A stretch of 53,041 nucleotides of DNA from Gnetum montanum (GCA_015680685.1 MNCI01006063.1:332756-385796), one strand, 5' to 3'; counted from the first letter of the stretch, positions 21,987-32,343 are shown. Numbers and translations are program-made. The notes: generated from the sequence alone by a model not told the origin.

Positions 21987-23415
21987 CACACAATTTAAGT
22001 TGCCTAAAAATATTGAGCAATACTCATCACCTCATTCTGCTCTCTGTTCATTGGCAAGAGCAAGCCCGATGGATTATCAACATTTATCCACACCATTAAT
22101 CATCAATGGGCCACACGGAAAAATCGCAAGGGACATCGACATAAATCTCATCCACTTAAGTTTATCAACGGACGACGCAGTCATAGCCTCAACACAGCAA
22201 ACGATAGATGACTGCAAAGGTATGACAAAGCCCCTTGACATAGAAGCTGAAAAAATCACTAAAGACCCATTGACCAAAACCCCCATCACCATGCCCGATG
22301 GAGAAATTAAAATATTAAAACTAAGTACATTACTGCAACTTCAACTGGCCAAAGACATAGAGAATGTGCTTAGGGACAACATAAAGGCATTTTCTTGGTC
22401 ATATAAGGACATGCCTGAGTTGGACCCTCGAATCGTCCAGCATAACATTATCCTTGATCCAAAATTAAGGTCGGTAAAGCAAAAAGCATGAAAGGTTAAG
22501 CCTGAGGTGGCATTGGCAGTTTGCAATGAGATCACCAAGCTTTATCAGGCTGGTTTCATTCAGGCTGTCGATTATGCCGATTGGGTATCCAACATGGTCA
22601 TTGTCCTGAAGAAGAATGGAAGCATTTGTTTATGCATTGACTTCCAGGATCTAAACTTTGCAACCATAAAAGATGATTTTTCCCTACCTAGTATCAATCA
22701 ACTTGTCGAGTCGACCGCTGGGCACGCCCTATTATCTTTTATGGATGGCTTCTCGGGATATAACCAGATATGTATTAACCGAGAGCATCAGCTCCGGACT
22801 ACCTTTATGACACCATGGGGAACCTTTTGTTATACAATGATGCCCTTCAACCTCAAGAATGCTGGGGCCACATATCAACGGGCGATGACATTCATTTTTA
22901 GTGATTACATGTTACACTCACTCAACGACTACGTGGATGACATTGTGGTTAAATTGAAAACATCGGAACAACATGTACAAGATCTTGACTTAGTACTAAA
23001 ATGTTGTTTAAAATATGAGTTGAGACTTAACCCAAAGAAATGTGTCTTCGGCGTCAAAATAGGCAAAATTCTTGGATTCATAGCCTTAGAAGCAAGGATA
23101 CGAGTAGACCCCGATAAGGTTAAGGCCATAATAAACCTGACATCACCTGGCAACCTTACTGAACTTCGAGGTCTACAAGGTAGACTACAGTTCATCAGAA
23201 GGTTCATAGAAAAACTAACAGATAAATTAAAACCTATGAATCACTTGTTATGCAAGAACGTCCATTTTGAATGGACTCCCCAGTGCCAAGAAGCATTCGA
23301 TAATATTAAAATGGCACTTGCCCGACTACCCACGGTTTATCCACCTCAAAATGATAAATCATTTTACATCTACCTCGCAACTTCGGATTCATCAATCACG
23401 TCTATGCTCTACTAG
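21987..23415 (+). pseudogene. Element E reverse transcriptase (two stops)
   Basis: An upstream segment of about 160 codons (22000-22490) ends in the conserved FSWSYKDMPELDP region. After a TGA at 22489 comes the RT: VLKKNGSICLCIDFQDLN, SFMDGFSGYNQI, TPWGTFCYTMMPF, and the catalytic box YVDD at 22930-22941. The connection region (LRGLQGRLQFIRRFIEKL) follows, and RNase H begins near 23340. A TAG at 23413 ends this open stretch. All core RT motifs are present. It copies element RNA into DNA in the family; here nonsense codons would truncate it. The N-terminal start is unclear because the link to protease is interrupted. Confidence 0.9.
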
Positions 23416-23650
23416 AAACAAAATGATGGTACTGAAGTCCCTGTCTACTACATGAGCCATGCATTAGTAGGCCATGAGAAGAAATACAATGATGTAGAGA
23501 GGTCATGTTTAGCCTTAGTCTTTTCTCTAAAGAAATGGCGACATTACCTCTTCCGTAATCAAGTGAACATAATCTATAAGGATAATGTGCTCAGAGCCAT
23601 CATAGGAAACATTTACGAAACAAGTAGAATAGCCCGTTGGAAAGCCATGA
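23340..23650 (+). pseudogene. Element E gypsy-type RNase H (degenerate)
   Basis: It follows RT across the TAG at 23413. Recognisable are FYIYLATSDSSITSMLY, PVYYMSHALVGHEKKY and WRHYLFRNQVNIIYKDN. The usual first Asp-Ala-Ser motif reads ATSDS, and the second acidic positions are altered. Loss of catalytic residues in this first RNase H is expected in Tat elements that carry a second, archaeal-type RNase H. Confidence 0.8.
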
Positions 23651-23779
23651 TAGCCAAGTTTAACCTACATTACATAGCGCAATCATCAGTTAAGGGTCAA
23701 GCCATAGCAAATCAAATGGCCATGTCACCAACGCACGACCAAGTGACAATAGAGCCAGAATTCCCAGATGAGAATATAA

Positions 23780-24200
23780 GTGCAATAGACATAGTGCCCA
23801 ATGACTACGATGCCATTCTAAACTTTGATGGAGCATCCATCTCTTGAGGGGGAAGTGCTGCTGCTATCATCACCTATCCCTTTGGAGAGATCAGACCCTT
23901 TGCTTATCGTTTCAACTTTTGCTATACCAACAACATAGCAGAGTACGAAGGTCTCCTCAGAGGTCTAGCAGCAACATTGGATTCAGACATCACACAACTT
24001 GTTGTCACAGGAGATTCATAGTTGGTTTTGAACCAAGTCACAGATATTTATACATGTAAAGTGCAACATTTACAATCATACTGTGACTTAGAAAAACACT
24101 TAATGAAGCGATTTGAAAACATCGATGTGCAACACGTCTCTAGAAACGATAATACCATCGCAGACGCACTTGCCACATTAGCATTAAACATATTGCCTGA
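23780..24200 (+). pseudogene. Element E archaeal-type RNase H (second RNase H)
   Basis: The four acidic residues of an RNase H fold are visible: Asp in LNFDGAS (about 23824), Glu in NNIAEYEGLL (about 23940), Asp in VVTGDS (about 24010) and Asp in TIADALATLA (about 24162). Two stops interrupt it (TGA 23846, TAG 24019), each one C-to-T change away from Arg and Gln. Its place between the first RNase H and integrase is a hallmark of the Tat lineage. Confidence 0.85.
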
Positions 24201-25530
24201 CATGTTCCATACATTACCAAGTTCCATAATCAGTTGTGCCAGACCAATAACTGATACTCTTGACACGTTGCCAATTGCATTCGTTAGTAAAACACACACG
24301 ATAGAATGGTATGATGACATAAAAGAGTACCTTCTACGTGGTGAAACCCCGCAACACTTAACGAACGCACAAAAATACGTGGTACGAAAATGTTCTAGGC
24401 AATACGCACCGGTAGGTGACACCTTGTGTCGCCAATCCTATGAAGGCATATTGCTAACATGTGTTAGTAGTACTGATGCCTAGACCATCGTTGAGCAAGT
24501 ACATGACGGACTATGCGGAGGACATATAGCACCAAAAGCAATGGAAACAAAGATAAGACGCTTAGGCTATTATTGGCCACACATGGAGTATGATTACCTT
24601 TCCAAGGCTAAAACATGTAGTACCTGCCAAAGACATAGTAATCTAATCCATGTCCCACCAAATGAGTTGCATACGGTGCAAATCACGTGGCCCTTTCAAA
24701 AGTGGGGGTTGGACCTTCTCGGACCAATAACACCCTCATCTTATACAGGGCACAGTTTCATCATAACTACAACAGAATACTTCACGAAGTGGGTAGAAGC
24801 TGTTTCCCTTCGAAAGACTACATCTAAACACGTATGCAACTTCATTATCGAAAACATTGTAACCCGTTTTGGCATCCCTATGACAATCATCACTGACAAC
24901 GGGCCACAATTTAGCAATGCTGAAACCAAAAATTTCTGTGAAAGTCTAGGGATCAAAAACTCATTCTCATCCCCTTACTACCCTCAGAGCAATGGGCAAG
25001 AAGAGGCCACCAACAAAACCATCATTACTATACTTAAAAATATGCTTACCCAAAGCAAGCAAAGATGGCACGAACAATTGGTATACGCATTGTGGGCATA
25101 TCGTACTACATATCGGACTTCAACAGGTAAAATTCCATATAGTCTTATTTATGGTTCAGAAGCTGTTTTATCTTTGGAATAAGGATCACACTTTCTAGAC
25201 TCCTCGACAAAGGACAAAACAATGACCTGCGCATCGTTGACCTAGACTCAGTAGAAGAGGAGTGCATACGTGCACTCGATCAGATCGAATGGTATCAAAA
25301 ATAACAACGGCAACGCCATCAGCATGACATTCATAAACACCCCATCAAAGAAGGTGAACTTATACTCAAGGCTATTCGGGAACACCCGAACAAATTCTCA
25401 GCCAACTGGGAAGGGCCTTACTTGGTCACTAAAGCATACAATAATGGAGCATTCGAGTTAGCTGATATGGAAGGGTATGAGCTTGCAAATCCAGCCAATC
25501 ACTCGTTCCTAAAGCCATTCCACATCTGAA
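24200..25530 (+). pseudogene. Element E integrase (stops; C-terminus decayed)
   Basis: After a linker, the zinc region is HDGLCGGHIAPK...CSTCQRH (24505-24640). The core has the first Asp in WGLDLLGPI (about 24711), the second in IITDNGPQF (about 24895) and the Glu in NGQEEATN (about 25000), followed by YALWAYRTTYRTSTG. Stops are at 24481 and 25180. 25180-25530 is a decayed C-terminal part with several frames, ending in a remnant of the GAFELADMEG motif (about 25445-25475) and LKPFHI. All three catalytic residues are kept. Confidence 0.88.
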
Positions 25531-25539
25531 CATAGTCAG

Positions 25540-26065
25540 GTACGTGTGAGTCCTGGCATCACGACTATAAACTGATACCACAGCTCATCCTGCCATCATG
25601 ATGATAAACTGATACCATAGAATAGTCCTAGATCATGACTATAAACTGATACCAAATCTCGTCCTTGCATCATGACAATAAACTGATATCATAGAATAGT
25701 CCTGGATCACGACTATAAACTGATACCACAGCTCGTCCTGGCATCATGACGATAAACTGATACCATAGAATAGTCCTGGATCACGACTATAAACTGATAC
25801 CACAGCTCGTCCTAGCATCATGACGATAAACTGATACCACACAGTGTCCGTAATGACGATAAACTAGCACCCATCCGGCACGACAGTAAACTGCAACAGT
25901 TGCATCCACTAGAGTCTGCTAAGACTATAAACTGGTTTGCCTCTTCACGGTCCGCCAAGACTAGAAACTAGCAACGCACCATCCTCCACGATGCTAAACG
26001 GGAAATGTCCAATGGGTCATGACATAAAAATAACCCATGATAGTCCTCTATGACTATAAACTGGC
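25540..26065 (+). repeat. 74-bp tandem repeats after integrase of E, grading into diverged copies
   Basis: CATCATGAYRATAAACTGAT starts at 25594, 25668, 25742 and 25816, a period of exactly 74 bp. Each unit contains two half-units of about 37 bp with GACTATAAACTGATACC. To 26065 the word decays to single copies (GACGATAAACTAGC, GACTATAAACTGG). No coding frame is maintained. Confidence 0.88.
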
Positions 26066-27074
26066 AAGTTCATCTCTGGTTCCTCAATCCGCAGCCACAT
26101 TCAAACTTCATCAGAATCGCTAAATCGCTCACCATCAGACGATCCTACCAATATTGCTACCATTCATATTCAGTGCCTGAAATCTCTTCCAGTGCATTTG
26201 TTCCATCCATAGCTATTTAATTCTAAGCTCGCTTATTCACTCATGGTTTTCTTGTCTCCTTGGAGTTGTGTTTGCAGGATGACACTCAGAGGTTTTCGCA
26301 CAAGAATGCACTTTGTCATAAGCAGCAAGGTGAGGCAATGTTCACAACACATGTGGCAAGACTAAATCAAGCCATTCACTAGTACATCCCCATTTCCCGG
26401 TACATTCCCTATCTATTCCTCAACATACTCTACTCAGTCACATCTCTGATACACCCAGTACACTCAAAACTTTGAGCATGTTGTTATGCACTGTAACACT
26501 TTGAAGCAGTTGCAACACACAACATAGCACTTGAGCACGAGTACAACATCAAAACATTTTCTTCCTAAAAAAATGAGAGACCCTTGGCACTTCCCATACA
26601 AGCCCTAGGCGGGAAGGCAGTTGTCTTGGAACCAAGTGCTCATGTCTAAAAATAATCAAGAAATATCTCGTTGCATAGCTTTAGCTCTTTGCCAAAAGGT
26701 TCCCCCTAAACACCAAACAAGAGCCCTATTCCTCCAAACAATGCAACACATCATCACGTGGCTTTGGTCTCACCAACAAATCCTCTTGGACACTAACCAA
26801 GAGTCTTGTTCTACCAAAGAACGCACATCTCATGGATTGATTCCAAGTCTGCCAAATAATGGCTATTGACAAGGATCAGCATGATACATACCAGAGCATC
26901 CCATTTACCAAGCACAATCCTTGGTCAAGTTACCAGTCCCCACAATCTCCATTTTCCTACTAGCTACAGATTTCGCTTTCCCAATCCCATGTACTACGGA
27001 ACATGGTGCGATGATGTCTAGTCAGGTGGCAAAGGATAATGTCTTTATCGAGTTGCTTGTGGTGTTTTGCACTT
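26066..27074 (+). other. 3' non-coding region of element E
   Basis: About 1 kb with no gene that I recognise. Short open stretches (26621-26869, 26921-27193) show no motif or codon pattern suggesting a protein. In Tat elements this region can hold extra reading frames, but none is supported here. Confidence 0.5.
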
Positions 27075-27128
27075 CTTTGTTGACGCTTCTCGGGTCGATT
27101 CCTCTAAGCGTCAACAAAGAGGGACCAA
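27075..27128 (+). other. Perfect 14-bp inverted repeat overlapping the polypurine tract of E
   Basis: CTTTGTTGACGCTT (27075-27088) and AAGCGTCAACAAAG (27106-27119) are exact reverse complements with a 17-base loop. The right arm continues into AACAAAGAGGGA (27113-27124), the purine-rich candidate primer for plus-strand synthesis, four bases before the 3' LTR. Confidence 0.7.
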
Positions 27129-28366
27129 TGAAACACCACAAAATTTCAAGCTTAGTACTTTTCCAACAAGAAGCAGGTCCCTGGGACCCATAGACGACCA
27201 CGGCTACATCTGGTATCAAACATGGCAACTTCGGAGATCAGATGCTTAATTTTCACTAAGTATGCATTCTTAGCGTATACGCCCAGTGTATACGCCTAAG
27301 TCTACATTCTCAGCGTATACACCCAGCATATACGCTCAAAGTTCACATTCACAGCATATACGCCCAACGTATACGCTCGATGTTCACAACGTACACGACC
27401 AGCGTACACACCTCACAAGTACGTCCAGCTTGTACGACTGATGCATACGCCCGGCATGCAATCCCCGAAGATGGAAATAGCACTGCAGATCAAGACTTGG
27501 TACAAGGTAGCAACCATTAGCGTATACACCCAGTGTATATGCCCAACATCTACAGTGTATACGCCCCAACGTATACGCTCAACACATCAAGCGTATACGC
27601 CCAGCACATCCAGTGTATATGCCCAGAGTCTACACCTACTTGATACAGTGTATATGCTCAGCGTATACACTCAGCAAATGTAATATACTGTACACTTGTA
27701 AATTTCATTCTTTTGCACACGGTCAACGTGCCACGTGTCTCCCAACCCGATTCTAATGTTAAAACCTATATAAAAGCCCCAATTTTTTACTAGATCCGGG
27801 GGTGGCAGGCAAAAGTTTTGGGCAAAATCAAAGAGCAGAGACGCTGAGAAATAGAGTAGAGAACCTTGTATGCTACACAACCCTGGATGTTAAGCATACA
27901 GCCTCTACGCAGTGCCTACAGTGTGAACCAGCTCACAGTCATCCCTGCATCCACCGGGGCTTTTCGTCCGCCTTGTGTCTAAGCCACAATTGCGTTAGAC
28001 CGGTGCATTGTAACTCTCATTTTGAAATACCATTGTTATATTTTCGTCCTAAAATCTATTATAGTTTACATTAATTTTTGCATATATTCTGTTTACGCTC
28101 TTTTACGTTTACGCTCTGTTCGCATCAGTTACGTTGTTTACGCTCTGTTTTACGCCTGTTACGCTGTTCACGTATAACCCAGCGTATAGCACCTTGGTGT
28201 ATGTTTGGGAAAATCCTTGCCTCATCCGCGTGCGAACCACTCAAGGTACTCTACCTTAGTTTATTCCAGCTTGCCCTCAGGCGCAGGTAGGGTCATCTGT
28301 GCATGTCCGATGATCCCCTGGTCTCTGTTTCCTTCCAGCTGGAGATCGACGATTTCGGACGGTACA
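27129..28366 (+). repeat. 3' LTR of element E (1238 bp)
   Basis: Starts TGAAACACCACAAAATTTC, ends CGGACGGTACA, and aligns throughout with 6623-7807. It is longer by about 50 bp through extra copies of the GCGTATAC words. G-box 27732-27737; TATA box 27767-27775. It is followed by CCTGG, the right copy of the target duplication. Confidence 0.92.
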
Positions 28367-28690
28367 CCTGGAACCTACTTCCACTAAAAAAGAGTAACAT
28401 TCATTTAGAGTTGGTTGACTAGTGCATCATTATCCCATTAGCGCTAGTGAAGGTCATTGTCACCACTATTTGTAGGTGGTCGTATCCAACTAACTTCCTA
28501 GTGATTCGAGTGAAAAATAGTAAGGGGGACTTCCCAATCATAATGGGAAGAGCATGGCTAAGCACAATTGATGCATGCCTAGGAATCCATGATCTTTCCT
28601 TAGAAATATTCAAGGAAAATACATTTGGAAAGATTGAGAAGAAGAAAGTTCCATGCATCGGATACAATGACATAGGGTGTAATTACATGT
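28367..28690 (+). pseudogene. Element C protease, second part
   Basis: Continues the protease interrupted at 6622: after the duplicated CCTGG comes NLLPLKKSNIHLELVD, then IRVKNSKGDFPIIMGRAWL, whose end is the conserved retropepsin flap motif (ILGRPWL in relatives), then STIDACLGIHDLSLEI. One stop (TAG at 28421) is seen. The protein read is what element C would encode without E. Confidence 0.85.
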
Positions 28691-29400
28691 AGAAGTCATG
28701 GTTTGTGCAACATTTAACATTACCTATATGCAATCAGTGTGCACAAGTGACTAATATACAAAGATACCTATATGCAGTAGCCACAAAACAAGAAGGCACC
28801 CAGTGGCTGACAGCTAATCAAGAGAGCAATTCAACTACATGCATGGAACCAACTGAGGGTTTGACTTGCACTTACATCGATAGCATAGACACATTAGAGC
28901 AAGTCCATCACCAACTTCCAAGTTTTGACATTGAAAATATTAACTGGGGGATGTTGGAAATCCCTGATAAGTTTAATTAAGAGCCACTTAAGTTAAAATC
29001 ATTGCCCACTGGTATGGAGTACACGTTTCTCAAGAATGAAAAATCAGTAATTATTAACGTGAATCTCGCTCCTCAACAAAAAGAGAGACTACTGAAGGTG
29101 GTAAAAAAATGGTCAAAAGTATTCGCTTAGTCATATCCCAAATTATTTGAAATAGATCCTAGGATATGTTAACATAGAATTTACACCAACCCCTCCATAA
29201 AGTTTCGATGATAACTGTAGAAGCAATTGAACCCAAAGCTTAAGCAAGTGGTTAAGAAAAAATTGAATAGCTTCTAAAAGCTGGGTTCATATACCCCATT
29301 GCTAATAGTGAATGGGTTAATCCCTTAGTTATTGTGCCTAAAAAGGGAGGTAAATGGATGGTGTGCATAGATTTTAGGCTACTGAATATGGCAACTCTTA
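28691..29400 (+). pseudogene. Element C protease-RT linker and start of RT
   Basis: An open linker without known domain (28705-28980) is followed by the region before RT (GMEYTFLKNEKSVIIN, PQQKERLLKVVKKWSKVFA) and by the first RT motifs (VVPKKGGKWMVCIDF-like, 29330-29375). Stops and small frame changes are frequent in 29130-29330. RT stops at about 29400, just after its second motif; the catalytic palm is missing. Confidence 0.75.
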
Positions 29401-29890
29401 GGGGTTAAACACAAACTGACTACTCCATACCATCCTCAAGCGAACGGTCAAGCCAAGGTAACAAATAGGGAGATTATGAAAATATTGATAAGAACTATTA
29501 GCAAGTATAGGAGATATTGGAGCACCAAACTAAATGATGCTCTTTTGGCATACTGCTCCACATGGAAACTCCCTATAGGCTACTCTCCATATGAGTTAGT
29601 GTATGGGAAACTTTCAACACTTCCCATTCAAGTAGAACTCAATACACTATCTATGGCATGTGATCTCAACCTTGACCTTGATCTAGCACAAAAAGAATAG
29701 TTAATGATCCTTAACTTGCTATATGAGAATCTATTAGCCACCCTGTCATCTAACAAATTGCACAAGGCCTTCAATAAACGATGTCATGACCTGAAAATTA
29801 GGAAAGTTAAATATCAACCAGGAGATAAGGTTATATACTAGAATCCCATACATGTGTGATAATGCACTAAATTTCAAATGTTGTGGAAAA
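29401..29890 (+). pseudogene. Element C integrase C-terminal half, fused to the RT fragment by deletion
   Basis: The sequence resumes at KHKLTTPYHPQANGQ, the end of the integrase catalytic core with its Glu position altered (AKVTNRE), and continues with ALLAYCSTWKLPIGYSPYEL and the KVKYQPGDKVI region. Everything from RT motif 3 to the second integrase Asp is absent, so about 1.8 kb was lost relative to a standard element. Stops follow at 29698, 29839 and 29858. Confidence 0.85.
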
Positions 29891-31434
29891 GACCTTATAG
29901 TATTTATGCAACTTTTCCTTCAGTAGCCATGATGATTTACAAACCTAAGAGCCTGAATAAGAAATTGTGGTCAACATCCAACAAACCAAACCTTTCCATG
30001 AGCTTAGAACAACTAGTACCAATACTACCTTTGTTGGTGGACAATCCCACATATTATTTTAGATCTCCTCCTTCCAACTTAGTCATGGGGGAAATGGCCA
30101 CCAATGTTAACCATTCTAAGCCCTCAGCGTTTTTTTTTTGTATTTTTGTTTTACACATTTTTTTCAATTTTATTTATTTATTGTTTTACACCATTGTTCA
30201 CATTTTTTCCTATTTCTTTGTTTGATTTACTTTCATTCATCATACAATAAGTGCTCATGATGGTGGATTTTACTATAATGGTATTGATTGTTAATGTTTG
30301 GTTTTTACCTTTGATTTTTAATGTTGATACTATGATATGGATCTTTTGATAAAATAGGCAATGAGTCCACATCGTCCATTCCTTCGTTCAACTCTATGGT
30401 CTTCCTTGCTCTTGGAACTGTATTGTCCCTATTTCTAAATAAACTTATTAATGAATTGGTGGCTTTGTATTCTTCAAATAGAGGGAATGATTCAATGGTT
30501 GAAAAGGGTGTGACTTCAATGGGATTTGATGCACGTGTGCTAGGTATTCTCTTGGGTACTTGGATGCTTTTCATGGGTTCTCTTCCATTCTGCTGATGAC
30601 CAAACATTAGGAAGTTGAATAAATCAAATAAGTATTTACATGGTGTGGTTCTCATGCAAAAAAAAATGGTGAGAATTCAAAGCACACCCCTTAGACATAA
30701 TAAAGAAATTTAGGCTACAAGCATTGGTTATGGCACTGGAAAGACATGTTACCCATGCCTAAAGGTTCCCTCTAACTAAGGCCCTTTCTTGCTTCCTGCT
30801 TCTCCATCTCGCTCTCCTTGAAATGGTGGTGACTCTTTGGGGAATCATTCTTATTGTTTCAAGGGGATGGATTGGCCAAGTGTATTTATGTGAGGTCACT
30901 GAATGTGGTTGGTTTGAGTCTTGATTTGGAATGAGTTCTACTCAGTCACCTTAACCATAAAATACACAAGGGACTTTACACAACCTTTCTCTTGAGATTC
31001 CATTCCATTTTCTACTCTCCATCTTTCTTCCCATTTTTCACCTCATTGCTAGTTTTCTTTACATGAACTATGGACTGGGATAGGAGGAAGCACTCGGGAT
31101 GGACTAGAGTTGGAGTGTTTATGCTGGGAACAAGTTTGGTCACAAGGCTATGGATAAAAAATGGAAGGCACAATTGCAACATTGGCAACAATGTACCTCA
31201 TTTTATTTACTCTCTCCTCAAGCTGTCAGATGAGAGTTAGGATGTCATCTATGTACAGTGTTCACCACAAAGCGTATGAACACCAATGTTGTAATATGTT
31301 TATCGATCCATTCATCGGGCACTTTGAGTCCATTGTTCCCTATTGCTGTTAGTTCTCATTTAGTCAATAATCCCATACCTTCCCAATATTTTGTAAGGAA
31401 CTCAAGGATGAGTTTTCATTCAGTAATGGGGGTA
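29891..31434 (+). other. 3' region of element C, between integrase and LTR
   Basis: About 1.5 kb. A T-rich tract lies at 30130-30225. A minus-strand open stretch at 30655-30305 is listed separately. The rest (30656-31420) shows no gene. The end, AATGGGGGTA at 31425-31434, is a short purine-rich candidate tract just before the LTR. Confidence 0.55.
30305..30655 (-). CDS. Unrecognised antisense ORF in the 3' region of element C
   Basis: 116 codons from ATG at 30655, hydrophilic and of mixed composition (KSIQVPKRIPSTRASNP, then ARKTIELNEGMDDVDSLP), without low-complexity bias. I recognise no family. It lies opposite to element C, where some Athila/Tat relatives carry extra ORFs. No flanking exons were confirmed and no second copy exists in the window. 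It may be chance. Confidence 0.25.
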   Translation of the reverse strand: MRTTPCKYLFDLFNFLMFGHQQNGREPMKSIQVPKRIPSTRASNPIEVTPFSTIESFPLFEEYKATNSLISLFRNRDNTVPRARKTIELNEGMDDVDSLPILSKDPYHSINIKNQR

Positions 31435-32118
31435 TGATGAGTCATGATATCGGATACGCGATATCGAAGCCTTCTAAGTGATATTGCATACGCGATATTG
31501 GGGCCTGCCTTGTTACCTATAAATAAGAGGTGGGCACACTTGGTTTGCATAGTTGGTCTTAGTCCCTTACCCAAACTCTTGCCTTTTTACCTTTCCAAAT
31601 ATTGAATTATTTCTAAGTGCCCATAGTAGGAGTCTTAAAGTGAACAGATCTTTATTCAAGCATTGTGTACCTGAGCACAGCTTGTGTATGGCAATAAAGA
31701 TGAACTTTTTGATAAACCTTGTAGCATTCAGAATATATTAATTAATGTTAATTACTATTACTTAATTATTTCCTTAGTTAATTAATGTTCTCTCTCTCAC
31801 CCTACAACTCTCCTAAGTAAGCACACTCAGTACGATCACTTCAAGCATGTGTGTTACGCTTGGCAACCCAGTAACGATTACTGTTTGGTAATCTCAGTAG
31901 TATTGCACTAGTTTAGGATGTGTACGACAAGTGAGAATGGATGCTAGTGTTAGGACTAGTTAAAGCATAGTTGAGTAGTTAAATCAAAATTAGTTACTTA
32001 GTTATCTCTCTCCTCCCTTTATAGCACTACGACATAAAAACATAAAAACTATAAAAATCATGTACCTCAAGTTTACTTAACCATACAATCATGCTATACA
32101 AGTAAACTTGGGAAGATA
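31435..32118 (+). repeat. 3' LTR of element C (3' truncated)
   Basis: Starts TGATGAGTCATGATATCGG, with a U3 array of CGATATCG and CGATATTG words (31445-31500), a TATA box at 31518-31525, and a long part matching the LTR of B. It ends after ACTTGGGAAGATAA at about 32118, missing the last ~150 bp, where an Hsp70 fragment begins. Its orientation and place after C integrase make it the 3' LTR of C. Confidence 0.78.
31518..31525 (+). promoter_or_regulatory. TATA box of the C 3' LTR
   Basis: CTATAAATAAGAGG, in the same position and context as in the LTRs of B and D. Confidence 0.6.
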
Positions 32119-32123
32119 ATGGG

Positions 32124-32343
32124 AAGGCAACGGACAATGGAGTCTCATCGGGGAGGAGCAGGTCTTGGACCTTGTCAATGGACTCACCGAAGAGAATGGT
32201 GGCCTGTACGGCTGCACCGTAGGCAATGGCCGCATTTGGGTTGATGCTCTTACAGAGCTCCTTGCTGTTGAAAAAGTACTGAAGCAACTGCTGGACCTTC
32301 GAGATCCATGTAAAATGACCCATGAGCATGATGTCGCCGATGG
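32124..32343 (-). pseudogene. Hsp70 gene fragment
   Basis: The minus strand encodes about 73 residues of the Hsp70 ATPase domain end and the start of the substrate-binding domain: [51 protein letters not shown]. It lies at about residues 330-405 of the usual 650. The frame is open but has replacements at conserved sites (GHFTWIS where GGSTRIP is usual). Both ends are cut; the right side of the protein would lie in the truncated LTR. Hsp70 is an ATP-driven chaperone; this is a dead fragment of a host gene, probably moved here with or beside a retroelement. Confidence 0.9.

Larger units (their letters stand above)
6623..28366 (+). mobile_element. Element E: 21.7-kb Tat-lineage Ty3/gypsy LTR retrotransposon with an antisense gene
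   Basis: Two directly repeated LTRs (6623-7807 and 27129-28366, both TG..CA) bound an internal region with PBS, a repeat-rich leader, gag and protease in two tandem copies, a nested small element, an antisense nine-exon gene, RT, RNase H, a second archaeal-type RNase H, integrase, tandem repeats, and a purine-rich tract before the 3' LTR. The flanks are CTTGG and CCTGG, a 5-bp target duplication with one mismatch, and removing E restores the protease frame of element C. The second RNase H between RNase H and integrase and the Gag motifs place it in the Tat (Ogre-like) lineage, whose members are often very large. Premature stops in every gene show it is not autonomous now. Confidence 0.9.

Noticed and set aside
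25594-25836. Regular 74-bp repeats, considered as CRISPR-like
   Set aside because: No conserved repeat with unique spacers: the whole unit repeats. The setting is a plant retrotransposon.
26576-26640. Possible tRNA-like or short inverted structure near CCTTGGCACTTCC
   Set aside because: No cloverleaf, no A or B box; only short complementary words.
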